Source of the DNA: JBBIQS01 sp037442205
GTDB taxonomy: Bacteria; Myxococcota; Myxococcia; Myxococcales; UBA5297
DNA: 64,000 bases
Reading direction: 5' to 3'
Assembly: GCA_037442205.1 (NCBI GenBank)
Contig: JBBIQS010000006.1
Coordinates: 62,001-126,000 of the forward strand
The position numbers and the translations under genes were made by a program. Positions 45,090 to 58,007 of this stretch are shown here, piece after piece. Every line of letters starts with the position of its first letter. Within the stretch, counting starts at the first letter, position 1. The notes beneath the pieces are model-generated. The model ran no database searches. It had not been told where the DNA came from and was given only the letters and a program-made list of their open reading frames with translations.

Positions 45090-45127
45090 GCGGCCCGGTC
45101 GAGACTTTCGGCCGGGCCGCTCTCTTT
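45090..45127 (+). terminator. Terminator after the first fibre-like gene
   Basis: A 13-base-pair stem with one G-T pair (GCGGCCCGGTCGA against TCGGCCGGGCCGC) and a five-base loop is followed by TCTCTTT. Nearly the same hairpin ends the second copy at 46899. Confidence 0.8.
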
Positions 45128-45230
45128 GTGCGGCTGACGTTCTGCGAGCGCTTCTCCGACGTGCACGCTCCAGCGGCGGCTCGCCCCGCAGCTCACCGTC
45201 TCGTCCAGCAGCAGCGGATCGGGCACCATG

Positions 45231-45738
45231 GGAGAAACCGGCACCGAACGCCACGAACGCCCGCTCTCGGGCTCGGTGAGCCCCCTTTCGCCCCGCCAAC
45301 TGGGCCGTTGTAGGCTTGCCCCGTAACCTTGCCCTCAGCCTCAACTACCGGAGGAAGCATGTCTCGTTGGACTCTCGCCCTGTGCGCGGCGCTGCTGCCC
45401 GCCCTCTCCCTGGCCCAGGTGCCGCAGAAGCTGGGCTACCAAGGCCGGCTGCTCAAGGCAGATGGAACGCCGGAATCGGGCTCGACCACCCTCGTCTTCA
45501 AGCTCTTCGACGGCTCGACCGAGGTCTGGTCCGAGACCCAGACGGTCGCCCTGACGGACGGCTACTACGCGATCGAGCTGGGTGACGTCGCCGCCCTGCC
45601 GGCGAACATCTTCAACGGCCACGAGCTGGCGCTGGAGCTGACCGCCAACGGCGCCGCCCTCTCGCCCCGCCAGCGGGTCACCTCGGTGCCCTACGCCATG
45701 GCCTGCACCAACCTCACCGGCGGCACCGTCAACGCCTC
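45231..45738. repeat. Tandem duplication block, second copy
   Basis: Second copy of the block at 43201-43705, differing by scattered substitutions and one-base indels. Confidence 0.85.
45287..45316 (+). promoter_or_regulatory. Putative promoter of the second fibre-like gene
   Basis: TTCGCC, 18 bases, TAGGCT; same element as in the first copy, preserved through the duplication. Confidence 0.3.
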
Positions 45739-46876
45739 GAGCGTCACCGTCGGCGGCTCCAGCGGCGTCAGCCTCAGCTCGAGCGGCATCACCGTGAACG
45801 GCACCGCCATCGTCGATGGCTCCGGCGCGTTCCAGATCTCTCAGGCCAGTGCCGGGTCGAGCGGCCTGCTCTCCTCGAGCGACTGGTCGGCCTTCAACAA
45901 CAAGGCCCCGGCCTCCGGCAGCGGCAGCTACATCCAGAACCAGAGCGCCGGTCCTCAGGCCAACGCCAGCTTCGCCATCAGCGGGACGGGAGCGGCGAAC
46001 AGCGGCCTGGTCGCCTCGAGCCGGCCGGCCACCGCCGGCACCTCCGGCACGGTGGCGCTGGCGGCCAACGGCGCCTCCCTCGGGACCTGCTCGGGCACGG
46101 CCTCGATCGCGGCGGGCAGCACCGCCTTGAGCGGCGACAGCGTGGCCAAGTTCGCAAGCGAGCTGGCGACCGGCGACGTCATCGTCCTGACCGCGAGCGG
46201 GTCGAGCCAGATGTTCCAGGTGGCCAGCGTTTCGGCCAACAACGCCGCGGTGGTGACCCCGCCCGCGACGGCGAACCTGCTCAACGGAGCCCTGACGATC
46301 CAGAAGCCGGTCGCCGCGCTGCTGGGGACGAACGGCAAGGGCGTCGTGATCAATGGACAGGGGCAGGTGGGCATCGGCACCGCCAACCCGGCGGCCAGCC
46401 TGCACGTCGGCGGCAACGTGCAGTCCGACGGCGCCTACGCCGGCTTCGGCATCATGCCCATCGGCTCGATCATCGCCTGGCACAAGGGTCTGCCGAACAC
46501 CCCGGCGCTCCCCGCGGGTTGGGCCGAGTGCAACGGCCAGACGATCTCCGATGCCGCCTCTCCCTACAACGGCGTGGCGCTGCCCAATCTCAACGGCAGC
46601 GGCCTGTTCCTGCGCGGCTCGGCGACCAGCGGCACGCTCCAGAATGCCAGCCGCGTGGCAGTCACTCTGGAGACCAACAGCAGTTACCTCTACTTCGATG
46701 CCAGCGGCAGGAACATGACTCAATACAACGGCGACTTCGACGCCACCGACACCCTGGCCGCCAGCCAGCGCGGCTACATCGCCAAGACCGGCACCGACAG
46801 CGCCCCCGGCCAGATCTACGCGGCTCGGGTCCGTCCCGCCAACATGAGCGTGGTGTGGATCATGCGCATCAAGTAG
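45359..46876 (+). CDS. Secreted fibre-like protein with tail-fibre shaft and collar-like tip
   Basis: The 505-residue protein starts at the ATG at 45359, in the same context as the first copy, and shares its signal peptide and N-terminal module. Then it diverges: residues about 130-300 are beta-repeat shaft sequence with GLLSSSDWSAFNNKA, a phrase typical of phage tail fibres, a Ser/Ala-rich stretch (TLSGDSVAKFASELATGD) and VGIGTANPAASLHVGG. The tip carries GSIIAWHKGLPN and ALPAGWAECNGQTI and closes RPANMSVVWIMRIK, as in collar domains. No LamG domain. Likely exported, surface-bound or released; the partner is unknown. Confidence 0.85.
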   Translation: MSRWTLALCAALLPALSLAQVPQKLGYQGRLLKADGTPESGSTTLVFKLFDGSTEVWSETQTVALTDGYYAIELGDVAALPANIFNGHELALELTANGAALSPRQRVTSVPYAMACTNLTGGTVNASSVTVGGSSGVSLSSSGITVNGTAIVDGSGAFQISQASAGSSGLLSSSDWSAFNNKAPASGSGSYIQNQSAGPQANASFAISGTGAANSGLVASSRPATAGTSGTVALAANGASLGTCSGTASIAAGSTALSGDSVAKFASELATGDVIVLTASGSSQMFQVASVSANNAAVVTPPATANLLNGALTIQKPVAALLGTNGKGVVINGQGQVGIGTANPAASLHVGGNVQSDGAYAGFGIMPIGSIIAWHKGLPNTPALPAGWAECNGQTISDAASPYNGVALPNLNGSGLFLRGSATSGTLQNASRVAVTLETNSSYLYFDASGRNMTQYNGDFDATDTLAASQRGYIAKTGTDSAPGQIYAARVRPANMSVVWIMRIK

Positions 46877-46898
46877 CCAGGCTCGTCCTCACTCCACT

Positions 46899-46937
46899 GC
46901 GGCCCGGTCGAGCGATTCGGCCGGGCCGCTCTCTTTG
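46899..46937 (+). terminator. Terminator after the second fibre-like gene
   Basis: The 13-base-pair stem GCGGCCCGGTCGA / TCGGCCGGGCCGC with loop GCGAT is followed by TCTCTTTGC. It is nearly identical to 45090-45127, so the duplication includes the terminator. Confidence 0.85.
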
Positions 46938-47013
46938 CGGGCTCAGGACGTCCAGGGTGCGACCAGTTCGATCGACCGGCGGCCGTACCAAGCCACAGCA
47001 ACCGCCCGGCGGC

Positions 47014-50646
<3,633 letters not shown>

Positions 50647-50680
50647 CGCAGTGAAACATCCGGCTCGCGGCCGGGCGCAC

Positions 50681-50710
50681 TAGATGGAATGGCTCCGAGG
50701 AAGCTGTCAA
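50681..50710 (-). promoter_or_regulatory. Putative promoter of mfd
   Basis: On the minus strand, TTGACA, an 18-base spacer and CATCTA lie about 35-64 bases upstream of the mfd start at 50646. The -35 is perfect, the -10 poor. Confidence 0.4.
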
Positions 50711-50787
50711 GGACACGGCCGCCGGCCTGCCTTCCCGGCTGCAGCGTGGCCAGAAATGAGCTAAACCTGAACACTTGGAGGCAGCCG

Positions 50788-52521
50788 TTGCGCCGGTCCC
50801 TTCTCGCCAGCCTGATGTGCCTGTTCGGGATCGCCACCATTCTCCCGGTCGCGTCGGTGGGGATGGTCGCCCTCTACTATGGACAGCGCGGTGTCGCCCG
50901 CAAGGGAACCGAGCTCGCTGGCGAGCGGGCGCAGCGCATCGCGCTTCAGGTGGGCGCGGCTTTTCACGAGGAGATCGAGTCGGCCCAGGCAGCCCTCGGC
51001 GCTGCCGATCTTTCGGCGGGCATCGACGGGAGCCGGCGCGCGCTCGGCGGGCTGGTCAAGATTCCCGAAATTCTCGGTATTTCGCTGGTTGGAGAACGCG
51101 GGGACATCCTGCCCGGGCTGGAGGCCCGCGCCGACCAGGCGCCATCCGCCCCCGCCCCCAAGCTTCCCTCGCTTGCCGACATGCAGAGCGACGGCGCGCT
51201 TCTGCTCGGGGCTGACCGCTCCGGCCCGAGCGGCATGGCGGTGGCGCACCTGGCCTTCGCCCTGCCGCGCGGCAAGGGGCCGGCAGCCCATGCCATCGTG
51301 GACCTGCAGCTGGACGACCTGGAGACCGTGCTTGTCGCCGGCCGGAGCAGCGCCGGTTCGCGCATCTTCCTCGCCGATCGGGACGGGAAGGTGCTGCTCC
51401 CCTCCTCTGGCGCGGCCACCGTGGCCGAGATCGAGCGCGGGAGCGAGCTGCTGGCCATGTCGCGCTGGGTCGATGAGCAACATCCGCTCGACACCCGGGT
51501 GCTCGACGGCGCCGACGGCGCGCTGTGGGCCGCTGCGGCGGCGGTGCCTGGGACGAATTGGCGGCTGCTCACCGTGCAACCGGGTGAAGAGCTCTTCCCG
51601 CTGCTGGGCCGCTTCCGGACCGGGCTGACGCTGGCCTTCGCGGGCGCGGTGCTCCTCGCGCTGGCCCTGGCCTACGCCATCGCCCGCCGCGGGGAGAACC
51701 TGGTCAAGGACTTCACCGAGGCGGCCCTCAAGATCGCCGGCGGCCAGTTCGGGGTGCAGGTCGGCTACCGCGGCAAGAACGAGCTGGGGAGGCTGGCTCA
51801 GGTCTTCGACTACATGTCGCAGCAGCTGCAGGCCTACGACGCCGAGACCCGCGGCCTCTACAAGAACCTGGAGGAGGGCTACCTGCAGACCATGCTCGCC
51901 CTCTCCAACGTGATCGACAGCAAGGACGCCTACACCCACGGCCACTCGCGCCGGGTGGCCGAGCTGGCGGCAGAGGTCGGCCGGGAGATGCACCTGCCCG
52001 AGCACGACGTGAAGCACCTGCTCTACGGAGGGCTGCTGCATGACCTGGGCAAGATCGGCGTGGTCGAGCCGATCCTCCTCAAGAAGAGCCAGCTCACCGA
52101 GGACGAGATGAAGGCGATGAAGGAGCACCCGGAGATCGGGGCCACCATCATCGCCCAGGTCGATTTCCTCAAGCCGATCATCCCGGCGGTACGCAACCAC
52201 CACGAGCGCTGGGACGGCCGCGGCTATCCCGACGGCATGGCAGGCGAGGCCATCCCGCTGATGGCGCGCATCGTCGGCGCTGCCGACACCTGGGATGCCT
52301 GCACCTCGCACCGCACCTACCAGAGGGCCATGACCTTCGAGCGAGCGCTGGAGGTGATGCGCAACCTCTCCGGCCGGCAGCTCGATCCGAAGGTCGGCGC
52401 GGCGCTGGAGGCGGTGGTCCGGCGGCGCAAGGAGAGCGGCGCCAAGGTGAGCGAGGGCGACGAGCCGCAGGCGCCGGTGCCAGTCCAGCAGCAGCCGGCG
52501 GAGCAGAAGCAGCTACCCTGA
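50788..52521 (+). CDS. Membrane sensor with HAMP-like linker and HD-GYP domain
   Basis: The 577-residue protein starts at a TTG six bases after GGAGG; the frame is open upstream but this is the only start with a good ribosome site. An N-terminal helix (about 10-35) and a second transmembrane helix (about 280-302) enclose a periplasmic sensor domain, followed by a HAMP-like segment. The HD-GYP domain spans about 370-555: HDLGKIG (HD at about 418), NHHERWDGRGYPDG (GYP at about 478) and the intact DSKDAYTHGHSRRV. Such proteins hydrolyse c-di-GMP to GMP; all key residues are present. The C-terminal 30 residues are Gln/Pro-rich. Confidence 0.85.
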   Translation: MRRSLLASLMCLFGIATILPVASVGMVALYYGQRGVARKGTELAGERAQRIALQVGAAFHEEIESAQAALGAADLSAGIDGSRRALGGLVKIPEILGISLVGERGDILPGLEARADQAPSAPAPKLPSLADMQSDGALLLGADRSGPSGMAVAHLAFALPRGKGPAAHAIVDLQLDDLETVLVAGRSSAGSRIFLADRDGKVLLPSSGAATVAEIERGSELLAMSRWVDEQHPLDTRVLDGADGALWAAAAAVPGTNWRLLTVQPGEELFPLLGRFRTGLTLAFAGAVLLALALAYAIARRGENLVKDFTEAALKIAGGQFGVQVGYRGKNELGRLAQVFDYMSQQLQAYDAETRGLYKNLEEGYLQTMLALSNVIDSKDAYTHGHSRRVAELAAEVGREMHLPEHDVKHLLYGGLLHDLGKIGVVEPILLKKSQLTEDEMKAMKEHPEIGATIIAQVDFLKPIIPAVRNHHERWDGRGYPDGMAGEAIPLMARIVGAADTWDACTSHRTYQRAMTFERALEVMRNLSGRQLDPKVGAALEAVVRRRKESGAKVSEGDEPQAPVPVQQQPAEQKQLP

Positions 52522-52526
52522 CAGTT

Positions 52527-54056
52527 CTAAGGCGCCTCCGGCGCCCGCCACGCCAGCGCCGGGACCTCGCGGCGCCGATCGGCGACCGAGGTCGCCCGGA
52601 ACGGCAGCGCCCCGCGCTCGGCGAAGGCCCGCTTCCAGGCCGCGAATCCGCCGCCCGCCTTCCAGGCGTCGAGGGCGGCGAGCCCGGCCTGCGGGCCGCA
52701 CTGCGCCAGCATGTACTCGACGTAGGCCCAGCGCGCCGAGGTCGGGCGCACTTCCACCCGGCCCTTCACCTTCTTGCGCAGGCGGGCGAGCTTGGCCTCG
52801 AGCTGGTTGATCGGCTCGAACGGCGCGCCGTCGAGGGGAGTGTTGCGCTTGGCGACGAAGGGCGCGATCCCCAGCGACACCGGAATCAGCTTCGACAGCT
52901 CGCTGGTGAAGGCCGCCAGCTCGTCGATGTCGGCCTCGGTCTCGTTGGGAAGACCGATCATCTCGTAGATCTTGAGCCGGCCGATGCCAGCGTCGCGGGT
53001 GTAGTGGGCGGCGGTGAGCAGGTGCTTCTCGCTGGTCTTGCGGTCCACCGCGTCGCGCAGCCGCTGGGAGGCGCCGTCGGAGGCGACGGTCAGCGTCTTG
53101 TAGCCGCCCTCGGCCAGCAGCCGCACCAGCTCCGGAGTCAGCCGGTTGGCGCGCAGGCTGCTGATGCCCACCTGCCGGCCGCTCTCCACCAGCTTGCCGA
53201 CCAGCTGCTCGATCTCCGGGTGATCGGTCACCGCCGCGCCCACCAGGCCGACCTTGCGCGCCTGCTCGGGAATCAGCGACAGCACCTTCGAGGCGCCGAT
53301 CCGGCGCATCCCGCCGTTGGTGGTACGGCGCATGACGCAGTAGGTGCAGCCCTGCGAGCAGCCGCGCTCGGCCTCGATCAGGAACATCGAGCGCAGCTCG
53401 GTGTGCGGGGTCAGGATCTGCGAGCGCGCCGGCAGCTTGGAGTCGGGCGCCCGGGCGATGGCCGGCAGAGGCCGGCCGGTCCCGGTGCGGAGGAACCCCG
53501 GCAGCCTGTCCAGCCTCGCGAGCAGCTCCTCTCGCGACAGCCCCTCGAGAGCTGCCGCCAGCAACTGGTGGACGGTCTCTTCTCCTTCACCCATCACCAG
53601 CAGATCGACGAAGGGCTCGAGCGGCGCTGGGTTGGAGTTAGTGAGCGGCCCGCCGGCGATGACCAGCGGGTGCCCCGGCCCGCGCTCGCTCGAAAGCAAG
53701 GGCAGGCCGGCCAGCGAGAGCATCTCCAAGACACCGGTGATCTCCAGCTCGTAGGCGACCGAGAAGGCGAGGATCGGCAGCTGTGAGATGGGCGTCTGGG
53801 TTTCGTAGGCGAAGAGCGGCACGCCCGAAGCCCGCGCCGCCTCGACCTCGTCCGGGAGGAAGGCCCGCTCGGCGGTGGCGCCTGGATGCTCGTGAATCTC
53901 GCGGTAGATGGTCTGGAACCCGAGCGAGCTCATGCCCACGTGGTAGGGGCTCGGATAGCAGAGCGCCACGCGCAGCGGCGCGTCCTTGTACAGGGTGCCC
54001 TGCTCGTCGGCGAGCCGCTGTTCTACGAGCTTGATCTGGTCCCAGCGCGATTCCAT
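52527..54056 (-). CDS. Radical SAM protein with B12-binding-like N-domain
   Basis: The 509-residue protein has an N-terminal B12-binding-like Rossmann part (residues 1-160; ALCYPSPYHVGMSSLGFQTI, VIAGGPLTN, DLLVMGEGE) and then a radical SAM barrel with the iron-sulphur motif CSQGCTYC (C233, C237, C240). GLPNETEADIDEL is the SAM-binding strand. The C-terminal 60 residues are helical. It resembles one half of the TIGR03960-type family; substrate unknown. The convergent HD-GYP gene ends six bases away. Confidence 0.88.
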   Translation of the reverse strand: MESRWDQIKLVEQRLADEQGTLYKDAPLRVALCYPSPYHVGMSSLGFQTIYREIHEHPGATAERAFLPDEVEAARASGVPLFAYETQTPISQLPILAFSVAYELEITGVLEMLSLAGLPLLSSERGPGHPLVIAGGPLTNSNPAPLEPFVDLLVMGEGEETVHQLLAAALEGLSREELLARLDRLPGFLRTGTGRPLPAIARAPDSKLPARSQILTPHTELRSMFLIEAERGCSQGCTYCVMRRTTNGGMRRIGASKVLSLIPEQARKVGLVGAAVTDHPEIEQLVGKLVESGRQVGISSLRANRLTPELVRLLAEGGYKTLTVASDGASQRLRDAVDRKTSEKHLLTAAHYTRDAGIGRLKIYEMIGLPNETEADIDELAAFTSELSKLIPVSLGIAPFVAKRNTPLDGAPFEPINQLEAKLARLRKKVKGRVEVRPTSARWAYVEYMLAQCGPQAGLAALDAWKAGGGFAAWKRAFAERGALPFRATSVADRRREVPALAWRAPEAP

Positions 54057-54154
54057 CGGCTCCTAGGTAACACCCGGCGATGCCGAGCGTCGGAGACCAT
54101 CGCCCACTCGCGGCGAGCGATGGTCCCGGCTCAGGCGATCCCTGGCGGCCCGCC

Positions 54155-55297
54155 TCACGCCCCCTCGAGCGCCTGCTTGAGATCGTCGACCAGGTCCTGA
54201 GCGTCCTCGATGCCCACCGACAGGCGGATCAGCCCGTCGCTGATTCCGAGCTTGGCGCGGGCCTCGGGTGGGATCGAGGCGTGGGTCATGATCGCCGGGT
54301 GCTCGATCAGCGACTCGACGCCGCCCAGCGACTCGGCGCAGGCGAAGATCTTCACCTTCTTCAGGAAGCTGCGCGCCGCGGGCAGCCCGCCCTTGATGAC
54401 GAAGGTCATCATGCCGCCGAAGCCCTTCATCTGCTTGCGGGCCAGCGCGTGCTGAGGGTGCGACTCCAGGCCCGGCCAAGTCACCTTCTCGACCTTGGGG
54501 TGCTTGAGCAGGGCGTCGGCGATGGTGCGGGCGTTCTTCTCGTGGCGCTCCATCCGCACCCCGAGGGTCTTCACCCCGCGCATCACCAGGAAGCAGTCCA
54601 TTGGGCCGGGGACCCCGCCCACCGCGTTCTGCAGGAAGTACATCCGCTCGGCCAGCGCGGCGTCGCTGGTGCAGCAGAAGCCGCCCACCACGTCCGAGTG
54701 GCCGTTCAGGTACTTGGTGGTCGAGTGCGTCACCACGTCGATCCCCAGCTCCAGCGGACGTTGGAAGAACGGGGTCATGAAGGTGTTGTCGCAGATCGAG
54801 ATCAGCTTGTGCTTCTTGGCGATCGCCGCCACCTGCGCCAAATCGATGATCTTCAGCATCGGGTTGGTCGGGGTCTCGACCCACACCGCGCGGGTGCTGG
54901 GCTTGATCGCCGCCTCGAGGTTCTTGAGGTCGGTCAGGTCGACGAAGCTGAACTCCAGCCCCTGGCGCTTGAAGACCTTGTCGAACAGCCGGAAGGTCCC
55001 GCCGTAGACGTCGTCCGAGCAGACGATGTGGTCGCCGGCGTTGAACAGGTGCATCAGCATGTCGGTGGCCGCGCAGCCCGAGCCGAAGGCCAGCCCGAAC
55101 CTGGCCCCCTCCAGCGCCGCCAGGCAGCCCTCCAGCGCAACGCGGGTGGGGTTCTTGGTGCGGCTGTACTCGTAGCCCTTGTGCTCCCCGGGGCCGGCCT
55201 GGACGTAGGTCGAGGTCTGGTAGACCGGGGTCATGATGGCGCCGGTGGTGGGGTCGGGCTCCTGCCCGGCGTGGATGGCGAGGGTGTCGAAGCGCAT
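54155..55297 (-). CDS. Cys/Met metabolism PLP-dependent enzyme (cystathionine gamma-synthase/lyase family)
   Basis: The 380-residue protein binds pyridoxal phosphate on Lys195 (HSTTKYLNGHSD). Other landmarks are YSRTKNPTRVALE, ALEGARFGLAFGSG, EFSFVDLTDLK, WVETPTNPMLKI and SLGGVESLIEHPAIMTH, and the ending IRLSVGIEDAQDLVDDL of the gamma-family. Trans-sulphuration, i.e. cystathionine synthesis or cleavage, is the expected reaction; sequence alone does not separate MetB from MetC/CGL. The ATG at 55297 is used although the frame is open upstream. No neighbour in the methionine pathway is present. Confidence 0.92.
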   Translation of the reverse strand: MRFDTLAIHAGQEPDPTTGAIMTPVYQTSTYVQAGPGEHKGYEYSRTKNPTRVALEGCLAALEGARFGLAFGSGCAATDMLMHLFNAGDHIVCSDDVYGGTFRLFDKVFKRQGLEFSFVDLTDLKNLEAAIKPSTRAVWVETPTNPMLKIIDLAQVAAIAKKHKLISICDNTFMTPFFQRPLELGIDVVTHSTTKYLNGHSDVVGGFCCTSDAALAERMYFLQNAVGGVPGPMDCFLVMRGVKTLGVRMERHEKNARTIADALLKHPKVEKVTWPGLESHPQHALARKQMKGFGGMMTFVIKGGLPAARSFLKKVKIFACAESLGGVESLIEHPAIMTHASIPPEARAKLGISDGLIRLSVGIEDAQDLVDDLKQALEGA

Positions 55298-55562
55298 GGG
55301 GTCTCCGTCAAAAGGGGCGCGCATCATACTCGCGCCGGCCGCCGTTGCGCACCGCCCTCCTCGCCCAACGCCCCTCCCCACCCGCTCCGCGGCGCCCGGG
55401 TGTCAAGCGCCGCGACGTCGGCGCAGGCACCGTCAAGCCGGTCCGGGCTGGACCAAAGCGGCTGTTTGGCCCTAGAAAGCGTACCCTTTTCGACATCCCC
55501 CAGGCCAGCTGCCAGGGGGACCGAGGCGCCCGAAGGCAGTCAAGGCGGGCGAAGAAAGACTC

Positions 55563-56477
55563 ATGAAGCTCGTGATCGAACGGGGCAAGACGGTCGAGTT
55601 CAGCCAGCTTGCCCCCTGGTCCATCGCCCTGGACGGCTACGTCCAGGGGCCGGCGTTCGACAACGACCGACACCGCTACTCGTTCGACCACCACAAGAAC
55701 TGCATTCGGCTGATCACCACCGCCACCTGCGAGCAGGTGCGCGACGCCATCCTGCTGGGGCTCAACCCCGAGCGCTACACCGCCTACGTCAACGACGTGG
55801 ACACCGACACCGCGCTGGCGATCTGGGCGCTGCGCAACCCGCAGCGGCTCAAGGAGCCGCGGATCGGCTACTTCATCAATGCCGCCGGGCTGCTCGACGC
55901 CCATGGCGGCGCCTACCCGCTGGTCAACGAGCGACGGCAGATCGAGTGGGTGGGCGAGCCGGAGACCGAGGCCCGCATCAGCGGCCGCTACGAGAAGCTG
56001 GACCAGGCCGGCCTCCACCGGCTGGTGGACGAGATCTGCGATCGCTTCGAGCGGCTGCTCGGCGGAGAGGCGCCCGGCGAAGACGAACTGCGCACGAGCG
56101 ACGTCAAGGCGGAGTTCACCACCCTGCGCCAAGGCACCGGCTGGACCCTGGTCCAGGCCGCCGATCCACACGTGCTCTTCGACCTCTACGAGCAGGGCAT
56201 CGAGCGGATCGTGACTTGCCGGCCGCAGAGCGACGGCAGCCGGGCCTACACCATCGCCCGCAAGAGCGACTTCGTGGACTGCTTCGACGTGCCGCGCATC
56301 CTGGCGGCGCTGGCCCAGGTCGAGCCGGGCTGGGGCGGGGGCAGCACCATCGGCGGCGCTCCGCGCAACCCCGACGGTTCACGCAGCCGGCTCACCCCGG
56401 AACAGGTCTTCGACATCGTCGAGAGGTCGGTGGTCGCCCAGCGCGCCGACGCCGAGGCCCTCGAGCGCGGCTGCTAG
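55563..56477 (+). CDS. DHH-like predicted phosphoesterase
   Basis: The 304-residue protein has an aspartate-histidine motif FDHH (41-44), then YVNDVDTDTALAIWAL (75-90) and a C-terminal Gly-rich loop (GWGGGSTIGGAPRNPDGS), an order reminiscent of DHH-family phosphoesterases (N-terminal metal motif, C-terminal GGGH-like loop). No family I can name fits exactly; it may be a distinct branch. No signal peptide or transmembrane helix, so it is cytoplasmic. It overlaps the convergent methyltransferase gene by four bases at the stops. Confidence 0.7.
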   Translation: MKLVIERGKTVEFSQLAPWSIALDGYVQGPAFDNDRHRYSFDHHKNCIRLITTATCEQVRDAILLGLNPERYTAYVNDVDTDTALAIWALRNPQRLKEPRIGYFINAAGLLDAHGGAYPLVNERRQIEWVGEPETEARISGRYEKLDQAGLHRLVDEICDRFERLLGGEAPGEDELRTSDVKAEFTTLRQGTGWTLVQAADPHVLFDLYEQGIERIVTCRPQSDGSRAYTIARKSDFVDCFDVPRILAALAQVEPGWGGGSTIGGAPRNPDGSRSRLTPEQVFDIVERSVVAQRADAEALERGC

Positions 56478-57250
56478 CCCTTGCGGCCGGCGACGATGGC
56501 GATCCGCCGCTGCTTCAGGCGGAAGGTGTCGCCCTCCTCGGTCAGCCCGAGCGCGTCGCGCAGCTTCTGGCTCGACTGCCGGCACAGCCGGGCGATGGCT
56601 TCGACGTTTTCCGGAGGAGTGGCGGCCGTCTTCACCCACTCGGTGAGCAGCAGCCCTTCCTCCGGCTCCCGGAAGGCCTCGGCCGAGAGGACCTCCAGCC
56701 CGGCCTGGGCGAACAGCTCCTGCCAGCGCTGCAGCGTGTAGCTGCGCTGGTGCGTCGGATCATGGAGTCGCTCGAGCTGGTCGTTGAGAGCGTCGACCTC
56801 GGGTTCCTCCCAGCCGCACAGATCGGCGATGGCGACCTTGCCGCCGCTGCGGGCGACCCGGGCCATCTGCGCCACCGCCTGGCCGATGTCGGAGAAGTGG
56901 TGAGGCGCGATGCGCGAGACCACGGCGTCGAACTGGCCGTCGGCGAAGGGCAGCTGCTCGGCGAAGCCGCGGCAAACCAGCACGTTGCCCACCTTCTTCT
57001 CGGCGGCAGTGAGCAGGGTCTGGCGGAGCATCTCCGGCGCCGGATCGAGGGCGATCACGGTGCGGGCTCGCCGGGCGAAGGCCACGGTGGCATGGCCGCT
57101 GCCACAGGCGATGTCGAGGATGCGATCGCGCCCCCCTGGAGCGACCGCTTCAATGAGCGCGTCCAGCGAGCGGCCGGCGCGGTGGTGCGCAGAGACCGCG
57201 TAGTTGGCGGCGGTCTTGTCGAAGCGTTCGGCGGAACGGCGATCGACCAC
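56474..57250 (-). CDS. SAM-dependent methyltransferase, UbiE-like
   Basis: The 258-residue protein has motif I ILDIACGSGHATVA, the acidic ribose-binding loop VIALDPAP, and RIAPHHFSDIGQAVAQMARV with SGGKVAIADL, as in small-molecule (UbiE/COQ5-type) methyltransferases. The GTG at 57250 has AGGTG upstream and is preferred to the GTG at 57268. It lies 7-25 bases after thiD on the same strand and so ends the thiamine-linked operon. Its substrate is unknown. Confidence 0.8.
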   Translation of the reverse strand: MVDRRSAERFDKTAANYAVSAHHRAGRSLDALIEAVAPGGRDRILDIACGSGHATVAFARRARTVIALDPAPEMLRQTLLTAAEKKVGNVLVCRGFAEQLPFADGQFDAVVSRIAPHHFSDIGQAVAQMARVARSGGKVAIADLCGWEEPEVDALNDQLERLHDPTHQRSYTLQRWQELFAQAGLEVLSAEAFREPEEGLLLTEWVKTAATPPENVEAIARLCRQSSQKLRDALGLTEEGDTFRLKQRRIAIVAGRKG

Positions 57251-57275
57251 GGAAGCACCTCGTTTCACGACTGGT

Positions 57276-58007
57276 CTAGCCCTTCAAGTACTCACGCAGA
57301 TATCCGACGGCGCGCTCGATCGCGGCTTCCATCGGCAGCTTGGCGCCCAGGCCGGCGGCGATGGCCGAGGCGAGCCGGCAGCCAGTCCCGCGGCGGCTCT
57401 TCTTGATCCGCTCGCCCCGGAACCAGCGGGCTTCCCCGCCGCTCAGCAGCAGATCCGCAGGCGCGCCAGGCAGATGCCCGCCCTTGAGCAGCACGGCCTT
57501 GGCTCCCCGCAGCGCCAGCCGGCTGGCGGCCTCGTACATGAGCGCCTCGTCCCCGACCTGCATGCCGGTCAGGACGCTCACTTCGTCGAGATTGGGCGTC
57601 ACCAGCTCCGCACGCTCGATGAGCGGCAAGAGGTCGTCCGGCTCGCCGTCGAAGAGGCGCCCGCCGCGCGAAGTCGACAGCACCGGATCGAGCACCACCG
57701 GTACCTTCTTCAGCGGCCCGTCGAGCAGCCCCAGCAGCGCCGAGGCCACTTGGCGCGAGCCGAGCATTCCCAGCTTCACCGCGGCGATGGGCCCGTCCTC
57801 GAGCGCGCCCTCGGCCTGGGCGCGGATCGCCTCGGCGCTCACCGGCTCGGCCCGCACCAGCCGCTTCTCCGACTGGGCGACGACGGCGCTGGCGCAGAGA
57901 ACCGGCTCGCCGCCCATCGCCCGGATCGCCTCGCCGTCGGCCAGCAGCCCGGCTCGCCCGGAGGGATCCAGCCCGGCAAAGACCAGGATTCTCGGCGCCT
58001 TCTTCAT
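57276..58007 (-). CDS. thiD: Hydroxymethylpyrimidine/phosphomethylpyrimidine kinase
   Basis: ThiD phosphorylates hydroxymethylpyrimidine twice for thiamine. The 243 residues are slightly short (usual 250-270). The family opening LVFAGLDPSGRAGLLADGEA replaces the canonical GxDxSGGAGIxAD, with Gly to Arg and Ile-Gln to Leu-Leu changes. The anion hole and active-site part reads SRRGTGCRLASAIAAGLG, and VVLDPVLSTSRGG and TPNLDEVSVLTG are clear. The altered pyrimidine-pocket loop may change substrate. Its ATG overlaps the amidotransferase stop by four bases. Confidence 0.85.
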   Translation of the reverse strand: MKKAPRILVFAGLDPSGRAGLLADGEAIRAMGGEPVLCASAVVAQSEKRLVRAEPVSAEAIRAQAEGALEDGPIAAVKLGMLGSRQVASALLGLLDGPLKKVPVVLDPVLSTSRGGRLFDGEPDDLLPLIERAELVTPNLDEVSVLTGMQVGDEALMYEAASRLALRGAKAVLLKGGHLPGAPADLLLSGGEARWFRGERIKKSRRGTGCRLASAIAAGLGAKLPMEAAIERAVGYLREYLKG

